From assembly GCF_026672545.1 (NCBI RefSeq), contig NZ_JAPPRJ010000002.1, positions 819,001-883,000 on the forward strand: a stretch of 64,000 nucleotides of DNA. The letters are read 5' to 3'. Source of the DNA: Rhizobium sp. SL86 (GTDB lineage Bacteria > Pseudomonadota > Alphaproteobacteria > Rhizobiales > Rhizobiaceae). The position numbers and the translations under genes were made by a program. Under the pieces are notes generated by a model. The model saw nothing but the letters and a program-made list of their open reading frames with translations, searched no databases and was not told the origin of the DNA. Positions 54,147 through 63,774 of this stretch are shown here, one piece after another. Each line of letters begins with the position of its first letter. Positions within the stretch are counted from its first letter, which is position 1.

Positions 54147-55310
54147 TCAATACACCCCGTTCAGTTCCAGCAAGACTCGCATCCTTCTCACGGCAAGCTG
54201 CGGATCGGCAAGCAGATTTGCCTGATCTGCCAGCCGGAAGACCTGTGCATAGTGGACGATGTCGCGGCTCGACTGGAAGCCGGCCGGCATGATGAAATGC
54301 CGCTGGTGGCCGTTCAGCCAGGCGAGGAAGGCAATCCCGGCCTTGTAGAAGCGGGTCGGCGCCCGGAAGATTTCCCGGCTGAGCGGCACCGTCGGCGCAA
54401 GCAGCTTATGATACGTCTCGAGGTCACCGGCAGCGAGCGCGTCGAGCGCCTGCGAGGCGGCTGGCGCAATCGCCGCGAAGATGCCGAGCAGAGCATGCGA
54501 ATAATGCCGGCCATCGCCGGCAATCAGATCGGCATAGTTGAAGTCGTCGCCGGTATAAAGACGCACACCATCCGGCAGGCGAGCACGAAACGCTTCTTCA
54601 TGCGCCTGATCGAGGAGCGAGATCTTGATGCCGTCGACCTTGCCGGGATTTTCGCCGATCAGATCGAGCACGAAATCGCTCGCTTGGCCCACATCTTCGC
54701 TGCCCCAGTAACCCTTCAGCGCCGGATCGAACATGTCGCCCAGCCAATGCAGGATGACGGGTGCGGCGGCACCATCAATCAGTCTCCGATAGACGGTGCG
54801 ATAGATGTCCGGTCCGGCGCCCATGGCGGGGAAGGCGCGCGAGGCCATCAGGATCAGTTGCCCGCCGGCAGCCTCGATGGCCTCGGCCTGCGTCAGATAG
54901 GCCCGCGCGATGCTATCCGCATCGGTGAGATCGGAGAGTGCCATATGGTCGGTCCCTGCACCGCAGGCAACGCGCGGTTTCATCGGATGCGCCTTGGCCG
55001 CCGCCATTGTGCGCCCGATGAGTTCAAGCGCGGTCTGCCAGTCGACACCCATGCCACGCTGGGCCGTATCCATGGCCTCGGCGAGACCAAGACCTTGGTC
55101 AAAGAGCGCAGCCCGGAAGGCAAGCGTGCCCTCCCAGTCGACGGCGGGGCGCGTGTCCCAGGGATTGCGCTCCCGAAGCGGGTCAGAGACGACATGCGCG
55201 GCGGCAAAGGCCGTGCGGGTGAGGGGACGGGTGGGGGCTCGCGGCACGAGTGGCGTCCCGCTGAAACGGTAGTTCTCGATGCGACCATCGACGGTGGGCA
55301 ATTCAATCAT
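54147..55310 (-). CDS. DUF993 family protein, aldolase-like TIM barrel (DHDPS-related)
   Basis: This 387-residue protein matches the DUF993 family, a distant branch of the dihydrodipicolinate synthase/N-acetylneuraminate lyase superfamily. VDGIKISLLD around Lys229 matches the Schiff-base Lys strand (GIK.S) of that superfamily. The usual YYN.P catalytic Tyr motif is replaced by ILHWLGDMFDP (about 186-196). A lyase or aldolase acting on a sugar-derived oxo acid is a reasonable inference. The ATG at 55310 has an agga ribosome-binding site and overlaps the Dabb gene by 8 bases; the longer frame shadows that gene. Confidence 0.82.
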   Translation of the reverse strand: MIELPTVDGRIENYRFSGTPLVPRAPTRPLTRTAFAAAHVVSDPLRERNPWDTRPAVDWEGTLAFRAALFDQGLGLAEAMDTAQRGMGVDWQTALELIGRTMAAAKAHPMKPRVACGAGTDHMALSDLTDADSIARAYLTQAEAIEAAGGQLILMASRAFPAMGAGPDIYRTVYRRLIDGAAAPVILHWLGDMFDPALKGYWGSEDVGQASDFVLDLIGENPGKVDGIKISLLDQAHEEAFRARLPDGVRLYTGDDFNYADLIAGDGRHYSHALLGIFAAIAPAASQALDALAAGDLETYHKLLAPTVPLSREIFRAPTRFYKAGIAFLAWLNGHQRHFIMPAGFQSSRDIVHYAQVFRLADQANLLADPQLAVRRMRVLLELNGVY

Positions 55311-55635
55311 GCTGAAGATCCTCAGTTTGAACCGGAAGGTCGAAGACGAGAATGCCGTCGAGACCACCCTCGGCATGAGCCACCAGACGCGCGCCAAAAC
55401 GCTGGTGATCCGGGTGGAGCTGATAGGCTTCGAGAGCCGCCCAGCCAGAAAAGTCGGCGACGAAACCGTGCAGATAACCGCGTTCGATGCGTTCCGGGCT
55501 CTCGCTGCGTCCAGATGTGATCGACAACAAGCCGGGCACCTTGCCCTCGATCTGATGCAGTTCGTCGAAGAGGTCGTCGATGACGGCTTGGGACACCGTC
55601 TGCTGGAAACGAACGAGTACGATGTGGCGGATCAT
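55303..55635 (-). CDS. Stress-responsive alpha-beta barrel (Dabb) domain protein
   Basis: This 110-residue protein matches the Dabb fold, a dimeric ferredoxin-like barrel: start MIRHIVLVRFQQ, and the central HGFVADFSGWAALEAYQLHPDHQ with the family's terminal His pair. Dabb proteins are found as small enzymes or accessory proteins in sugar and plant-compound catabolism. It overlaps both neighbours (GMC oxidoreductase by 4 bases, DUF993 by 8). Confidence 0.9.
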   Translation of the reverse strand: MIRHIVLVRFQQTVSQAVIDDLFDELHQIEGKVPGLLSITSGRSESPERIERGYLHGFVADFSGWAALEAYQLHPDHQRFGARLVAHAEGGLDGILVFDLPVQTEDLQHD

Positions 55636-57224
55636 GGCGCACCTCCATGATCCGCTTTGATCATGTCAGCGGCCTTTTCGGCGATCATGATGGTCGGCGC
55701 GTTGGTGTTGGACGAAACCACCGTCGGCATGATCGAAGCATCGATGACACGCAGACCGTCGATGCCGTTGAACCGCAGCCGCGGATCGACAACGGCCGCA
55801 GGATCCGAGCCCATGCGGCAGGTGCCGGCCGGATGATGATCGGTCTTGGAATGGCGGCAAGCGTAGTCGAAATAGTCCTGGTCGGTGTGGACATCCGGCC
55901 CCGGGAGGCGCTCCGCCTTCACGTAGGGCTTCAACGCATCCTGGCGCATGATGTCCCGAGCAAGCTTTAATCCCCGGATCGACATCTCCCGATCATACGG
56001 ATCGGCCCAGTAGTTGGGATCGATCAGGGGGGGCGCCAACGGGTTGTTCGAACCGAGCCTGACCGTGCCTCTCGAGCGCGGCCTGAGATAAGCGGAATTC
56101 AGTGTCACGCCGCCATTCGCCATGGCGGCCACACCGGCTTCGATGCCCGAGCCGAGCCCGAGATGGAACTGGATATCCGGCGACCGGGCCTCCGGATCGG
56201 CGTACCAGAAGCCCCCGGTCTCAAACAGGCTCGAGGCGACGGGGCCGGTTCTGGTCAGCAGGTATTGAAGACCGGCGAGCACCGAGAGATGCGGCTTGGC
56301 GAAACGGTCATAGGTATGAGGCCCCGTGCATTCGGCAATCACGAAGAGATCGAGATGGTCCTGCAGATTGGCTCCGACGCCGGGCTGGTCGAAGACGACC
56401 GGCACACCAACAGAAGCCAGATGATCCGCAGGACCGATCCCCGACAGCATCAGAAGGCGCGGGCTGCCGATGGCGCCCGAGGACAAGAGCACTTCGCGTT
56501 CGGCTCGAATGACACCTTCGCCGGCGAGTTCGACGCCGATCGCCCGCCCCTTCTCGACCACGATCTTCAGCACCTGCGCATTAGTGCGGATTGTCAGATT
56601 GGGGCGTTGTCGCGCCGGATTGAGATAGGCGATCGATGCCGAGGAGCGGCGGACATTGCGCTGGGTCAGTTGATAATATCCGACGCCATCCTGCTTATCG
56701 CCCGTCATGTCGCCATTGAAGGGAATGCCAAGCGCGGCGGCAGCCTTGAAATAGGCCTCGCAGATCGGCAGGGGTGCTGCGGGCTTGCTGACTCCCAGCG
56801 GACCGCCCTTGCCGTGAAACCGATTGTCGAAACTGTCATTGTCCTCCGCCTTTCGGAAATAAGGCAGAACCTCCTCGAAGGACCAGCCTTCGCAGCCCAT
56901 CTGACGCCAGTCGTCGTAATCGAGCGCATTGCCGCGGGTGTAGATCTGCGCGTTGATGCTGGAGCCGCCGCCGATGACCTTCGCCTGGGTGTAGCGGATC
57001 ACCATGTTGTTCATATGCCGCTGCGGCACTGTGCTCCAGCCCCAGCTTCCGATGCCTTTGGTCATCTTCGCAAAGCCTGCCGGCAGATGGTAGAAGGGAT
57101 GCCAATCGCGCCCGCCCGCCTCGAGCAGAAGCACGTTGAATGCGGGATTTTCCGAAAGCCGCGCCGCAAGGACCGAACCGGCAGAACCACCGCCGACGAT
57201 GATGAAATCAAAAGCGTGCCGCAT
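55632..57224 (-). CDS. GMC oxidoreductase, choline-dehydrogenase-like
   Basis: This 530-residue flavoenzyme has the FAD motif IIVGGGSAGSVLAARLSE at the N-terminus, GMC signature 1 in the region GGGSSINAQIYTRG (about 85-98), signature 2 around SSGAIGSPRLLMLSGIGP, and the active-site His/Asn pair in DHHPAGTCRMG and SNTNAPTIM near the end. It would oxidise an alcohol. It has no signal peptide, so it acts in the cytoplasm on an imported substrate. It lies 9 bases after the SDR gene. Confidence 0.93.
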   Translation of the reverse strand: MRHAFDFIIVGGGSAGSVLAARLSENPAFNVLLLEAGGRDWHPFYHLPAGFAKMTKGIGSWGWSTVPQRHMNNMVIRYTQAKVIGGGSSINAQIYTRGNALDYDDWRQMGCEGWSFEEVLPYFRKAEDNDSFDNRFHGKGGPLGVSKPAAPLPICEAYFKAAAALGIPFNGDMTGDKQDGVGYYQLTQRNVRRSSASIAYLNPARQRPNLTIRTNAQVLKIVVEKGRAIGVELAGEGVIRAEREVLLSSGAIGSPRLLMLSGIGPADHLASVGVPVVFDQPGVGANLQDHLDLFVIAECTGPHTYDRFAKPHLSVLAGLQYLLTRTGPVASSLFETGGFWYADPEARSPDIQFHLGLGSGIEAGVAAMANGGVTLNSAYLRPRSRGTVRLGSNNPLAPPLIDPNYWADPYDREMSIRGLKLARDIMRQDALKPYVKAERLPGPDVHTDQDYFDYACRHSKTDHHPAGTCRMGSDPAAVVDPRLRFNGIDGLRVIDASIMPTVVSSNTNAPTIMIAEKAADMIKADHGGAP

Positions 57225-57233
57225 GTCAGTCTC

Positions 57234-57992
57234 CTAAAGGCGTGCCAGCGACAAGCCGCCGTCCACGGGAATCACCGCGCCATTGGCAAAGGCAAAACGG
57301 CCTTCCACGAGCGGCACGACCACGTTCGCGACGTCGGCCGGCTGACCCCAGCGCTGCGCAGGAACGAGGCCCCCTTCGATCCGTGCGGTATATTTGTCCT
57401 TCACGCCTGCCGTCATCTCCGTCTCGATGATGCCGGGTCTCAGGTCGAAAACGCCGATCCCATGCGGCGCGAGACGCAGAGCAAAGAGCTCCGCCATCAT
57501 CCCGGCCGCGGCCTTGGAGATGCAGTACTCCGCCCGCTCGATCGAGGCCATGCTGGCGCTCACCGATGTGACAAAGACGATCGAGCGATAGGTGTCGGAC
57601 GAGATCGCCAGCATTCGCCGCACGACCTCCTGGGCAAGGAAAAAGGCACCGCGCAGGTTGACGCCGAGAACGAAGTCGAAACTGTCGGGCGTTAGCGAAA
57701 GCATGTCGCCACGCACCTTGGCGGGCACGCCAGCATTCGAGACCAAGGTGGTGATCGGCCCAAATTGCGCTTCGACCCGGTCAAGGATCGCCGCAACATT
57801 GTCGATGTCCTGCAGGTCGTGGCGGACATAGAACGCCGCATCACCCAGTTCTCTCAGCGCGGCCAGCACCTGCGGCTCGTCGCTATCGGGCAGAGACGCA
57901 AGCGCGACCTTATGGCCGGCGGTGACGAGTTCCCGGGCGATGCCGAGACCGATGCCCTGCTGGCCTCCCGTGATGAGTGCGACCTTGTTCAC
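57234..57992 (-). CDS. Short-chain dehydrogenase/reductase (SDR)
   Basis: This 252-residue classical SDR has the cofactor motif TGGQQGIGLGIA at 8-19, NNAG variant VSNAGVPAK near 86-94, catalytic Ser in FVTSVSAS, and the YxxxK motif (YCISK, about 157-161). The C-terminus resembles 3-oxoacyl-ACP-type reductases and sugar dehydrogenases (PVDGGLSLARL). It overlaps the second GMC gene by 4 bases. The substrate is probably an intermediate of the same pathway. Confidence 0.92.
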   Translation of the reverse strand: MNKVALITGGQQGIGLGIARELVTAGHKVALASLPDSDEPQVLAALRELGDAAFYVRHDLQDIDNVAAILDRVEAQFGPITTLVSNAGVPAKVRGDMLSLTPDSFDFVLGVNLRGAFFLAQEVVRRMLAISSDTYRSIVFVTSVSASMASIERAEYCISKAAAGMMAELFALRLAPHGIGVFDLRPGIIETEMTAGVKDKYTARIEGGLVPAQRWGQPADVANVVVPLVEGRFAFANGAVIPVDGGLSLARL

Positions 57993-59488
57993 TGGTTAAA
58001 CTCCGTCTCAATGATGTGGCGGCCTGACCGTAGAGCGAGGGCTGCAATCGTCAGGGCCGGGTTGACGGCGGCCGAGGTTGGCAGGATCGACGCGTCGACG
58101 ATGAAGAGATTGCGGTGATCGTGGCTGCGCCCGAAGCTGTCGACGACACTCGTCATCGGGTCAGCACCCATCCGAGCCGTGCCACATTGATGGGAGGGCG
58201 TGCGACGATCGAAAGCGCGCGAGAGGACCAGGGGATAACCGGCTTTTCGGAGCAGCGCTTTGAGCGTGTCGACGAGGGCGAGATGCGCCTGCCAATTCGA
58301 CCGCTTCCAGTCGAGGACGATCCGACCGTTCCTCACCTGCACGCGGCTGTCAGGATTGGGCAGATCCTCCGACATCGCATAAAGATCGATCGACCGGGCT
58401 GCGATCCAGTTGGCGACAGGGCGCGGCAAAGGCGAACTTGCGGCCAGGATCGGGCCGGTGATCTTTCCGAGCAGCTGGATGTTGCCGAGTGGTTCGCCAT
58501 TCGGCCCGCCTGTCAGGTAGAAGTCGTTGACCAGCAGGGTTTTCTGGTAGACCGACGGATTTCGCCGGAGCGGATGAAGTGCAAGAACTGCCGAGCAGTT
58601 GTGGTTCATGAAGTTGCGACCGACCTGGTCGGATCGGTTTGCCAGACCATGAGGATACCTTTCGTCGACCGAGGACAGCAGGATCGCAGCGCTCCGCACC
58701 GCGCCCGCCGAGAGAACGACGATCGGTGCGGTGAGCACCTGTTTCTCGCCTTTGTTCGAGACCTCGACGCCAGTGATCTGACCGCCCTCACCCGCCAACA
58801 GACGCGTTACCTCACAGCCCGTCTCAAGCGACACGTTGAAATGGCGCAGCGCATGGGCGAGGCTCACCGTCTCTGCATCCTTTTTGCCGCCGCAGGTGTC
58901 CGGATAGGCGTCCCACGTGGTGGACCCGTGCGCCAGCCATCTGTCGACATCGACACCCAGCGGCAAAGATGCCGGGTGAAGCCCAATGGCGCTGAGGCGG
59001 CGGCGAAGATCGGCAATAGGGGGTTCATCCGGCACCGGTCGAAAATCGTATTTTCCTGAGTGAGGCGGTTCAGTCGGATCCTCGCCGAGCGCTCCCCGGA
59101 CCTCGAACAACTGCTCCGCCTTCTGGTACCAGGGCTCCAGGCTGTCATAACCGATCGGCCAGCCCGGCGTTGTTCCTCCCATATGGCGCAGCGGCGAAAA
59201 GTCCTCACGCCGGTACCGCAGCAGAACGGCGCCATAGAATTTCGAATTGCCGCCGACATTGTAGTAATTGCCGGGGTTGAAGGGCCGGTCGTCGCCGTCA
59301 AGCCACTCTTCCTTGGGTCTGAAATGCGCCCTGCCGAAAATCGCCTCGGCATCCCGATCTGCAGACGACGGCTGCAATCTTTCGCCCTTTTCGACGATCA
59401 GGATCCGCCGGCCCGTCGGGGCAAGCTGAGTGGCAAGCGTTGCTCCGCCCATGCCCGATCCGATGATGATGACGTCGGCGTCGCTCAT
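57989..59488 (-). CDS. GMC-family oxidoreductase, second type
   Basis: This 499-residue flavoenzyme has the FAD motif VIIIGSGMGGATLATQLAP and the active-site region SHQCGTARMGADP with Asn in AAVNPALTIAAL near the end. It differs clearly from the choline-dehydrogenase-like enzyme in the same operon and looks closer to the cholesterol-oxidase or glucoside-3-dehydrogenase side of the superfamily. No Tat signal is visible, so a cytoplasmic location is likely. It overlaps the ATPase gene and the SDR gene by 4 bases. Confidence 0.9.
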   Translation of the reverse strand: MSDADVIIIGSGMGGATLATQLAPTGRRILIVEKGERLQPSSADRDAEAIFGRAHFRPKEEWLDGDDRPFNPGNYYNVGGNSKFYGAVLLRYRREDFSPLRHMGGTTPGWPIGYDSLEPWYQKAEQLFEVRGALGEDPTEPPHSGKYDFRPVPDEPPIADLRRRLSAIGLHPASLPLGVDVDRWLAHGSTTWDAYPDTCGGKKDAETVSLAHALRHFNVSLETGCEVTRLLAGEGGQITGVEVSNKGEKQVLTAPIVVLSAGAVRSAAILLSSVDERYPHGLANRSDQVGRNFMNHNCSAVLALHPLRRNPSVYQKTLLVNDFYLTGGPNGEPLGNIQLLGKITGPILAASSPLPRPVANWIAARSIDLYAMSEDLPNPDSRVQVRNGRIVLDWKRSNWQAHLALVDTLKALLRKAGYPLVLSRAFDRRTPSHQCGTARMGADPMTSVVDSFGRSHDHRNLFIVDASILPTSAAVNPALTIAALALRSGRHIIETEFNQ

Positions 59489-60597
59489 GGCCGGATGCGC
59501 TCTTCCGTTTTCGGATCAAAGGCCACCGCCTTCTCCATGTTGACCGCGAATTCGAAGTCGTCGCCACCGGCGATATCGACATCGGCCCGCATCCGCGCGA
59601 TCACGTCCTTTCCACCCAGGCTCATGGTGACAAAGGTGTCGGAACCTGCGGGTTCAGTCACAATGACGCGGTTTTTCAGGCTGACGATGTTCTGCGACTT
59701 GCGGTCAGCACCCTCCGGATCGGTGATGGCCTCGGGGCGGATGCCAAGCAGAATGTCGTGTCCGTCGTAGGAGGCTAGTCCCGGCTGGCTGAAGGCAAGC
59801 AGACTCTTCGCTCCGTCGCCCAGCACGACCTCGGCATATGGCCTGTCCTCCCGGACGACGATCCTAGCCGGCACGACATTCATCGCCGGACTTCCCATGA
59901 ACGTGGCGACAAAAACGTTGGCCGGGCTGTCATAGATCTCTTTCGGCGTACCGAGCTGCTGAATGTACCCCTTGTTCATCACCGCGATCCGGGTCGACAG
60001 CGTCATGGCCTCGATCTGGTCATGGGTGACGTAAACGATCGTGCGTTTGAGCTTGGCATGCAGCTTCTTGATCTCGGTGCGCATATCGACGCGAAGTTTC
60101 GCGTCGAGGTTGGAAAGCGGCTCGTCGAAGAGGAAAACATCGGGATCACGAACCAGGGCGCGGCCCATGGCGACGCGCTGGCGCTGGCCGCCGGAAAGCT
60201 GGCCGGGCTTGCGGTCGATGAGATGATCGATCTGCAGGAGTTTGGCGACCTCGGCCAGGGCCTTGTCGCGTTCAGCTTTCGGCACGCCGTGCATTTCGAG
60301 GCCGAACGTGATGTTCTGCCCGACGGTCATATTGGGGTAGAGCGCATAGGACTGGAAGACCATGGCGATGTTACGCTTCGACGGGTGGACGCCGTTGACG
60401 ACACGGTCCCTGATCGCGATCTCGCCGGAGGAAATGCCCTCAAGCCCGGCAATCATTCCCAGCAGTGTGGACTTGCCGCAACCGGATGGGCCGACAAGCA
60501 CAAGAAACTCGCCCTCCTCGACGGAGATGTCGACACGATGCAGGACTTCGAGCTGTCCGTAGGACTTGGTGACGTTCCGGATGTCGAGAAAGCCCAT
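59485..60597 (-). CDS. Sugar ABC transporter ATP-binding protein (UgpC/MalK type)
   Basis: This 370-residue ATPase has Walker A GPSGCGKST near 37-45, signature LSGGQRQR near 134-141, Walker B VFLFDEP near 155-161, and a C-terminal TOBE/OB regulatory domain (GIRPEAI). It serves the two permeases upstream and is 4 bases from the nearer one. Typical CUT1 importer ATPase length. Confidence 0.94.
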   Translation of the reverse strand: MGFLDIRNVTKSYGQLEVLHRVDISVEEGEFLVLVGPSGCGKSTLLGMIAGLEGISSGEIAIRDRVVNGVHPSKRNIAMVFQSYALYPNMTVGQNITFGLEMHGVPKAERDKALAEVAKLLQIDHLIDRKPGQLSGGQRQRVAMGRALVRDPDVFLFDEPLSNLDAKLRVDMRTEIKKLHAKLKRTIVYVTHDQIEAMTLSTRIAVMNKGYIQQLGTPKEIYDSPANVFVATFMGSPAMNVVPARIVVREDRPYAEVVLGDGAKSLLAFSQPGLASYDGHDILLGIRPEAITDPEGADRKSQNIVSLKNRVIVTEPAGSDTFVTMSLGGKDVIARMRADVDIAGGDDFEFAVNMEKAVAFDPKTEERIRP

Positions 60598-60601
60598 GAT
60601 C

Positions 60602-61480
60602 TTATCCTTTGACTGAACCGGCCATCAGTCCGCGCACGAAATAGCGCCCGGCGACGACGTAAACGAGAAGGGTGGGAAGGGCGGCGATGATCGCGCCGGC
60701 AAAGTGCACGTTGTATTCCTTCACGCCGGTGGACGACTGCACGAGATTGTTGAGCGCGGCCGTCATCGGCTGGCTCGTGCCGCCGAAGGAGACGCCGAAC
60801 AGGAAGTCGTTCCAGATATTGGTGAATTGCCAGATCACGGAAACGACAGTGATCGGGCCTGAGACAGGCAGAAGTATGCGCCAGAAGATTTGGAAGAAAC
60901 CGGCGCCGTCAATTTGCGCCGCCTTAACGAGTTCGGTCGGGAACGTCGCGTAGTAGTTCCGGTAGTAGAGAGTGGTGAAGCCTATACCGTAGACCACATG
61001 CACCAGTACGAGCCCCGGCACCGAACCCGCGAGGCCAAGCTTGCCGAGCACAAGCGCCATCGGGATCAGCACGATCTGGAACGGGATGAAACAGGAGAAC
61101 AGCATCAGCCCAAAGACGATGGTGTCCCCCCGGAAGCGCCATTTGGTCAGCACATAACCGTTCAGGGCACCGACGATGGTCGAAATGGCAACGGCAGGGA
61201 CGACCATCAGGATCGAATTCAGAAAATAAGGCTTCAATCCGGTCGGCGACACGCCGATCTGGGCCGTCGACCACGCGGATCGCCAGGCGTCCAGGGTCCA
61301 GGTCTTGGGCAGCGCCATCATGTTGCCGCCGGTGATTTCGGGCAGCGGCTTCAGTGAATTGATGCCCATCACGTAAAGCGGCAGCAGGTAGAAAAGCGCA
61401 AAGAGCAGAAGGACGAGATAGATGAAGATGCGTGTGACGCGGCCGGTCCTGACGGCGGTGTCCTGGCTGACGGCAGACAT
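60602..61480 (-). CDS. Sugar ABC transporter permease (MalG type)
   Basis: This 292-residue inner-membrane protein has a cytoplasmic N-terminus, six hydrophobic segments and the EAA loop ELVKAAQIDGAGFFQIFWRI near 188-207. Its ATG shares one base with the stop codon of the preceding permease gene. It forms a heterodimer with that permease. Confidence 0.93.
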   Translation of the reverse strand: MSAVSQDTAVRTGRVTRIFIYLVLLLFALFYLLPLYVMGINSLKPLPEITGGNMMALPKTWTLDAWRSAWSTAQIGVSPTGLKPYFLNSILMVVPAVAISTIVGALNGYVLTKWRFRGDTIVFGLMLFSCFIPFQIVLIPMALVLGKLGLAGSVPGLVLVHVVYGIGFTTLYYRNYYATFPTELVKAAQIDGAGFFQIFWRILLPVSGPITVVSVIWQFTNIWNDFLFGVSFGGTSQPMTAALNNLVQSSTGVKEYNVHFAGAIIAALPTLLVYVVAGRYFVRGLMAGSVKG

Positions 61481-62373
61481 CAGTTCTTCTCCTTCAGTTC
61501 GGCATATAGATAGGGAACCATGATGGCCGCGATGGTCATGAGCATGATCACGGCAGACGCCGAACCGACGCCCATCTGATTGCGGGTGAAGGTGTAGGAA
61601 TACATGAAGGTCGCGGGCATCTCGGTCGCGCGTCCCGGACCGCCGCCCGTGAGCGCGATCACAAGGTCGTAGGACTTGATCGCGAGATGGCTGAGGATGA
61701 CGAAGGCCGAGAGGAAGGCGGGGCGCAGCATCGGGATAACGATCCGGCGATAAAGCTGGAAGCTGGATGCCCCATCGATCTGTGCGGCTTTCAGGATCTC
61801 ATTATCGATGCCACGCAGGCCTGCGAGAAACATCGCCATGACAAAGCCGCTGGTCTGCCACACCGCTGCGATGACAATGGTGTAGATCGCCATGTCGTTG
61901 TCCTTGATCCAGGTGAAGGAGAAACTCTCCCAGCCCCAGAGGCGCATGATCCGCTCAAGCCCGATTCCGGGGTCGAGAAACCATTTCCAGGCCGTGCCTG
62001 TCACAATGAAGGAGAGCGCCATTGGATACAGATAGATCGGCCGCAGCACGCCCTCGCCGCGGATCTTCTGGTCCAGAAAGATCGCCAGCAGCAAACCGAG
62101 CGCCGTGCAGATGACGATGTAGAGGCTTGCGAAGATCGCGATGTTGCTGATCGCGATGTGCCAGTTCTCCTGGGCCCAAAGCCTGCGGTAGTTCGTGAAG
62201 CCGACGAAATTGTAGATGGGCAACATCTTCGAGCCGGTGAAGGACAGGAAGATGGTGAACAGGATGAACCCGTAAACGAACAGCAAAGTGACGGCGAACG
62301 AAGGGGCAAGCACTACCTTCGGCAGCCAATCCTGGATGCGCGTGCGCAAGTCTGCCCTGGTCGAGCGTGTCAT
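61480..62373 (-). CDS. Sugar ABC transporter permease (MalF type)
   Basis: This 297-residue inner-membrane protein has six hydrophobic segments and the EAA loop EILKAAQIDGASSFQLYRRI near 197-216. The ATG at 62373 is chosen for its gggaga ribosome-binding site; the longer frame adds 25 Arg-rich residues. It follows the binding-protein gene after a 104-base gap holding a hairpin. Confidence 0.93.
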   Translation of the reverse strand: MTRSTRADLRTRIQDWLPKVVLAPSFAVTLLFVYGFILFTIFLSFTGSKMLPIYNFVGFTNYRRLWAQENWHIAISNIAIFASLYIVICTALGLLLAIFLDQKIRGEGVLRPIYLYPMALSFIVTGTAWKWFLDPGIGLERIMRLWGWESFSFTWIKDNDMAIYTIVIAAVWQTSGFVMAMFLAGLRGIDNEILKAAQIDGASSFQLYRRIVIPMLRPAFLSAFVILSHLAIKSYDLVIALTGGGPGRATEMPATFMYSYTFTRNQMGVGSASAVIMLMTIAAIMVPYLYAELKEKN

Positions 62374-62403
62374 GATGGGTCTCCCTGTACGGTATGGGCT
62401 AGA

Positions 62404-62437
62404 CCGACGCCGCCTCTCGACGTGAAGACGGCGTCGG
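62404..62437 (-). terminator. Hairpin between the binding-protein and permease genes
   Basis: A 9-bp perfect inverted repeat (CCGACGCCG/CGGCGTCGG, 62404-62412 and 62429-62437) with a 16-base loop lies 41 bases after the binding-protein stop codon. No T-run. It fits the usual partial termination or 3-prime stabilisation after a binding-protein gene. Confidence 0.45.
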
Positions 62438-62477
62438 GGATGCCGCAAGCGACGAGGAGGTCGCTCGCGACGGGAGG

Positions 62478-63731
62478 TTACTTTGCGGCTGCCACGGCCT
62501 CGGCGAGTGCCTTGGCGGCTTCGGCACCATTCTTGAAGCCACCATTGAAGGCCTTGGTCACGACGTCATAGACGGCATTTTTGACGGCTGCCGGAGCGGC
62601 ATGGCCGTGTGCCATGGAGCCGAAGAGTGATCCCGCCGAACTCGCGGCGGCCAGGTCCTTCATGCCCTTCTTGCCGCAATCGTCGAAATCGGTATCCGGC
62701 ACGTCCGTACGGGCCGGCACGGATCCCTTCACGACGTTGAAGGCCGACTGGAATTTCGGGCTCTCGATGGCAGAAGCCATGGCCATCTGCGCCTTGACCT
62801 TGTCGTCACCCGAAACGTTGAACATCGCGAACTGGTCGGAGTTGAACGTCACGGAGCCTTGTGTTCCGGGGAATCGAATGCAGACGAAGTCTGCGCCCGG
62901 CTTCTTGCCGGCCTTCAGGAATTCACCCTTGGCCCAATCGCCCATCATCTGCATGCCGGCCTTGCCATCGATAACCATTGCCGAAGCGAGGTTCCAATCG
63001 CGGCCGGAGAAGTTGTTGTCGACATAGCTGCGCAGCTTGATCAGGCGATCGAAGGCATCCGCCATGTCGGAACCGCTCAGCGTTGCCTCGTCGAGATCGA
63101 TGAAGGCCTTTTTGTAGAAGTCGTTGCCCTTGGACAGCACAACGCCATCAAAGACTGTGGCGTCCTGCCAGGGCTGGCCACCATGGGCGAGCGGCGTGAT
63201 GCCGTTTGCCTTCATCTTGTCGAGCACAGCGACAAGCTCGGTCCAGCTCGTGGGCGCCTTGCCGCCTGCCGCATCCAAAGCCGCCTTGTTGATCCACACC
63301 CAGTTGGTCGAGTGAACGTTGACCGGAGCCGCGATCCAGCGACCGTCATACTTCGAGAACTTCTGCAGTGCCTCCGGCACCACTTTGTCCCAACCCTCGG
63401 ATTTGGCGACGGCATCGAGATTGCCGAGCGCGCCCTGTTCTGCCCAGTCGAGAATGTCGAAACCGAGCATCTGGACGGCGGTCGGCGGATTGCCGGCGGT
63501 CACACGGGCGCGGAGCGCGGTCATCGCCGCTTCACCGCCACCGCCGGCAACCGGCATATCGACCCAACCGATGCCCTTGGTTTTCAGATCCTCCTTCAGA
63601 ACGTTCAGGGCGGCCGCTTCACCACCCGAGGTCCACCAGTGGAGCACCTCAACGTCGGTGGCATGTGAGATGCCGGCGGTTCCCGCCAGCATGGTACCGG
63701 TAATCAGCATGGTCTTGAAAAGGCTACGCAT
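62478..63731 (-). CDS. Sugar ABC transporter substrate-binding protein (CUT1)
   Basis: This 417-residue periplasmic protein has a signal peptide ([18 protein letters not shown], cut near HATD, about residue 25). The mature start [21 protein letters not shown] is typical of glucose/mannose-type family 1 binding proteins, as are [13 protein letters not shown] and a late [13 protein letters not shown]. It lies 43 bases downstream of the aldehyde dehydrogenase gene with gaggaga as ribosome-binding site. The ligand is a sugar or polyol, not further defined. Confidence 0.92.
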   Translation of the reverse strand: MRSLFKTMLITGTMLAGTAGISHATDVEVLHWWTSGGEAAALNVLKEDLKTKGIGWVDMPVAGGGGEAAMTALRARVTAGNPPTAVQMLGFDILDWAEQGALGNLDAVAKSEGWDKVVPEALQKFSKYDGRWIAAPVNVHSTNWVWINKAALDAAGGKAPTSWTELVAVLDKMKANGITPLAHGGQPWQDATVFDGVVLSKGNDFYKKAFIDLDEATLSGSDMADAFDRLIKLRSYVDNNFSGRDWNLASAMVIDGKAGMQMMGDWAKGEFLKAGKKPGADFVCIRFPGTQGSVTFNSDQFAMFNVSGDDKVKAQMAMASAIESPKFQSAFNVVKGSVPARTDVPDTDFDDCGKKGMKDLAAASSAGSLFGSMAHGHAAPAAVKNAVYDVVTKAFNGGFKNGAEAAKALAEAVAAAK

Positions 63732-63774
63732 GTTCTCCTCCTATTTGATGCGTTGCTTTCAATCGTTCCGGAAG

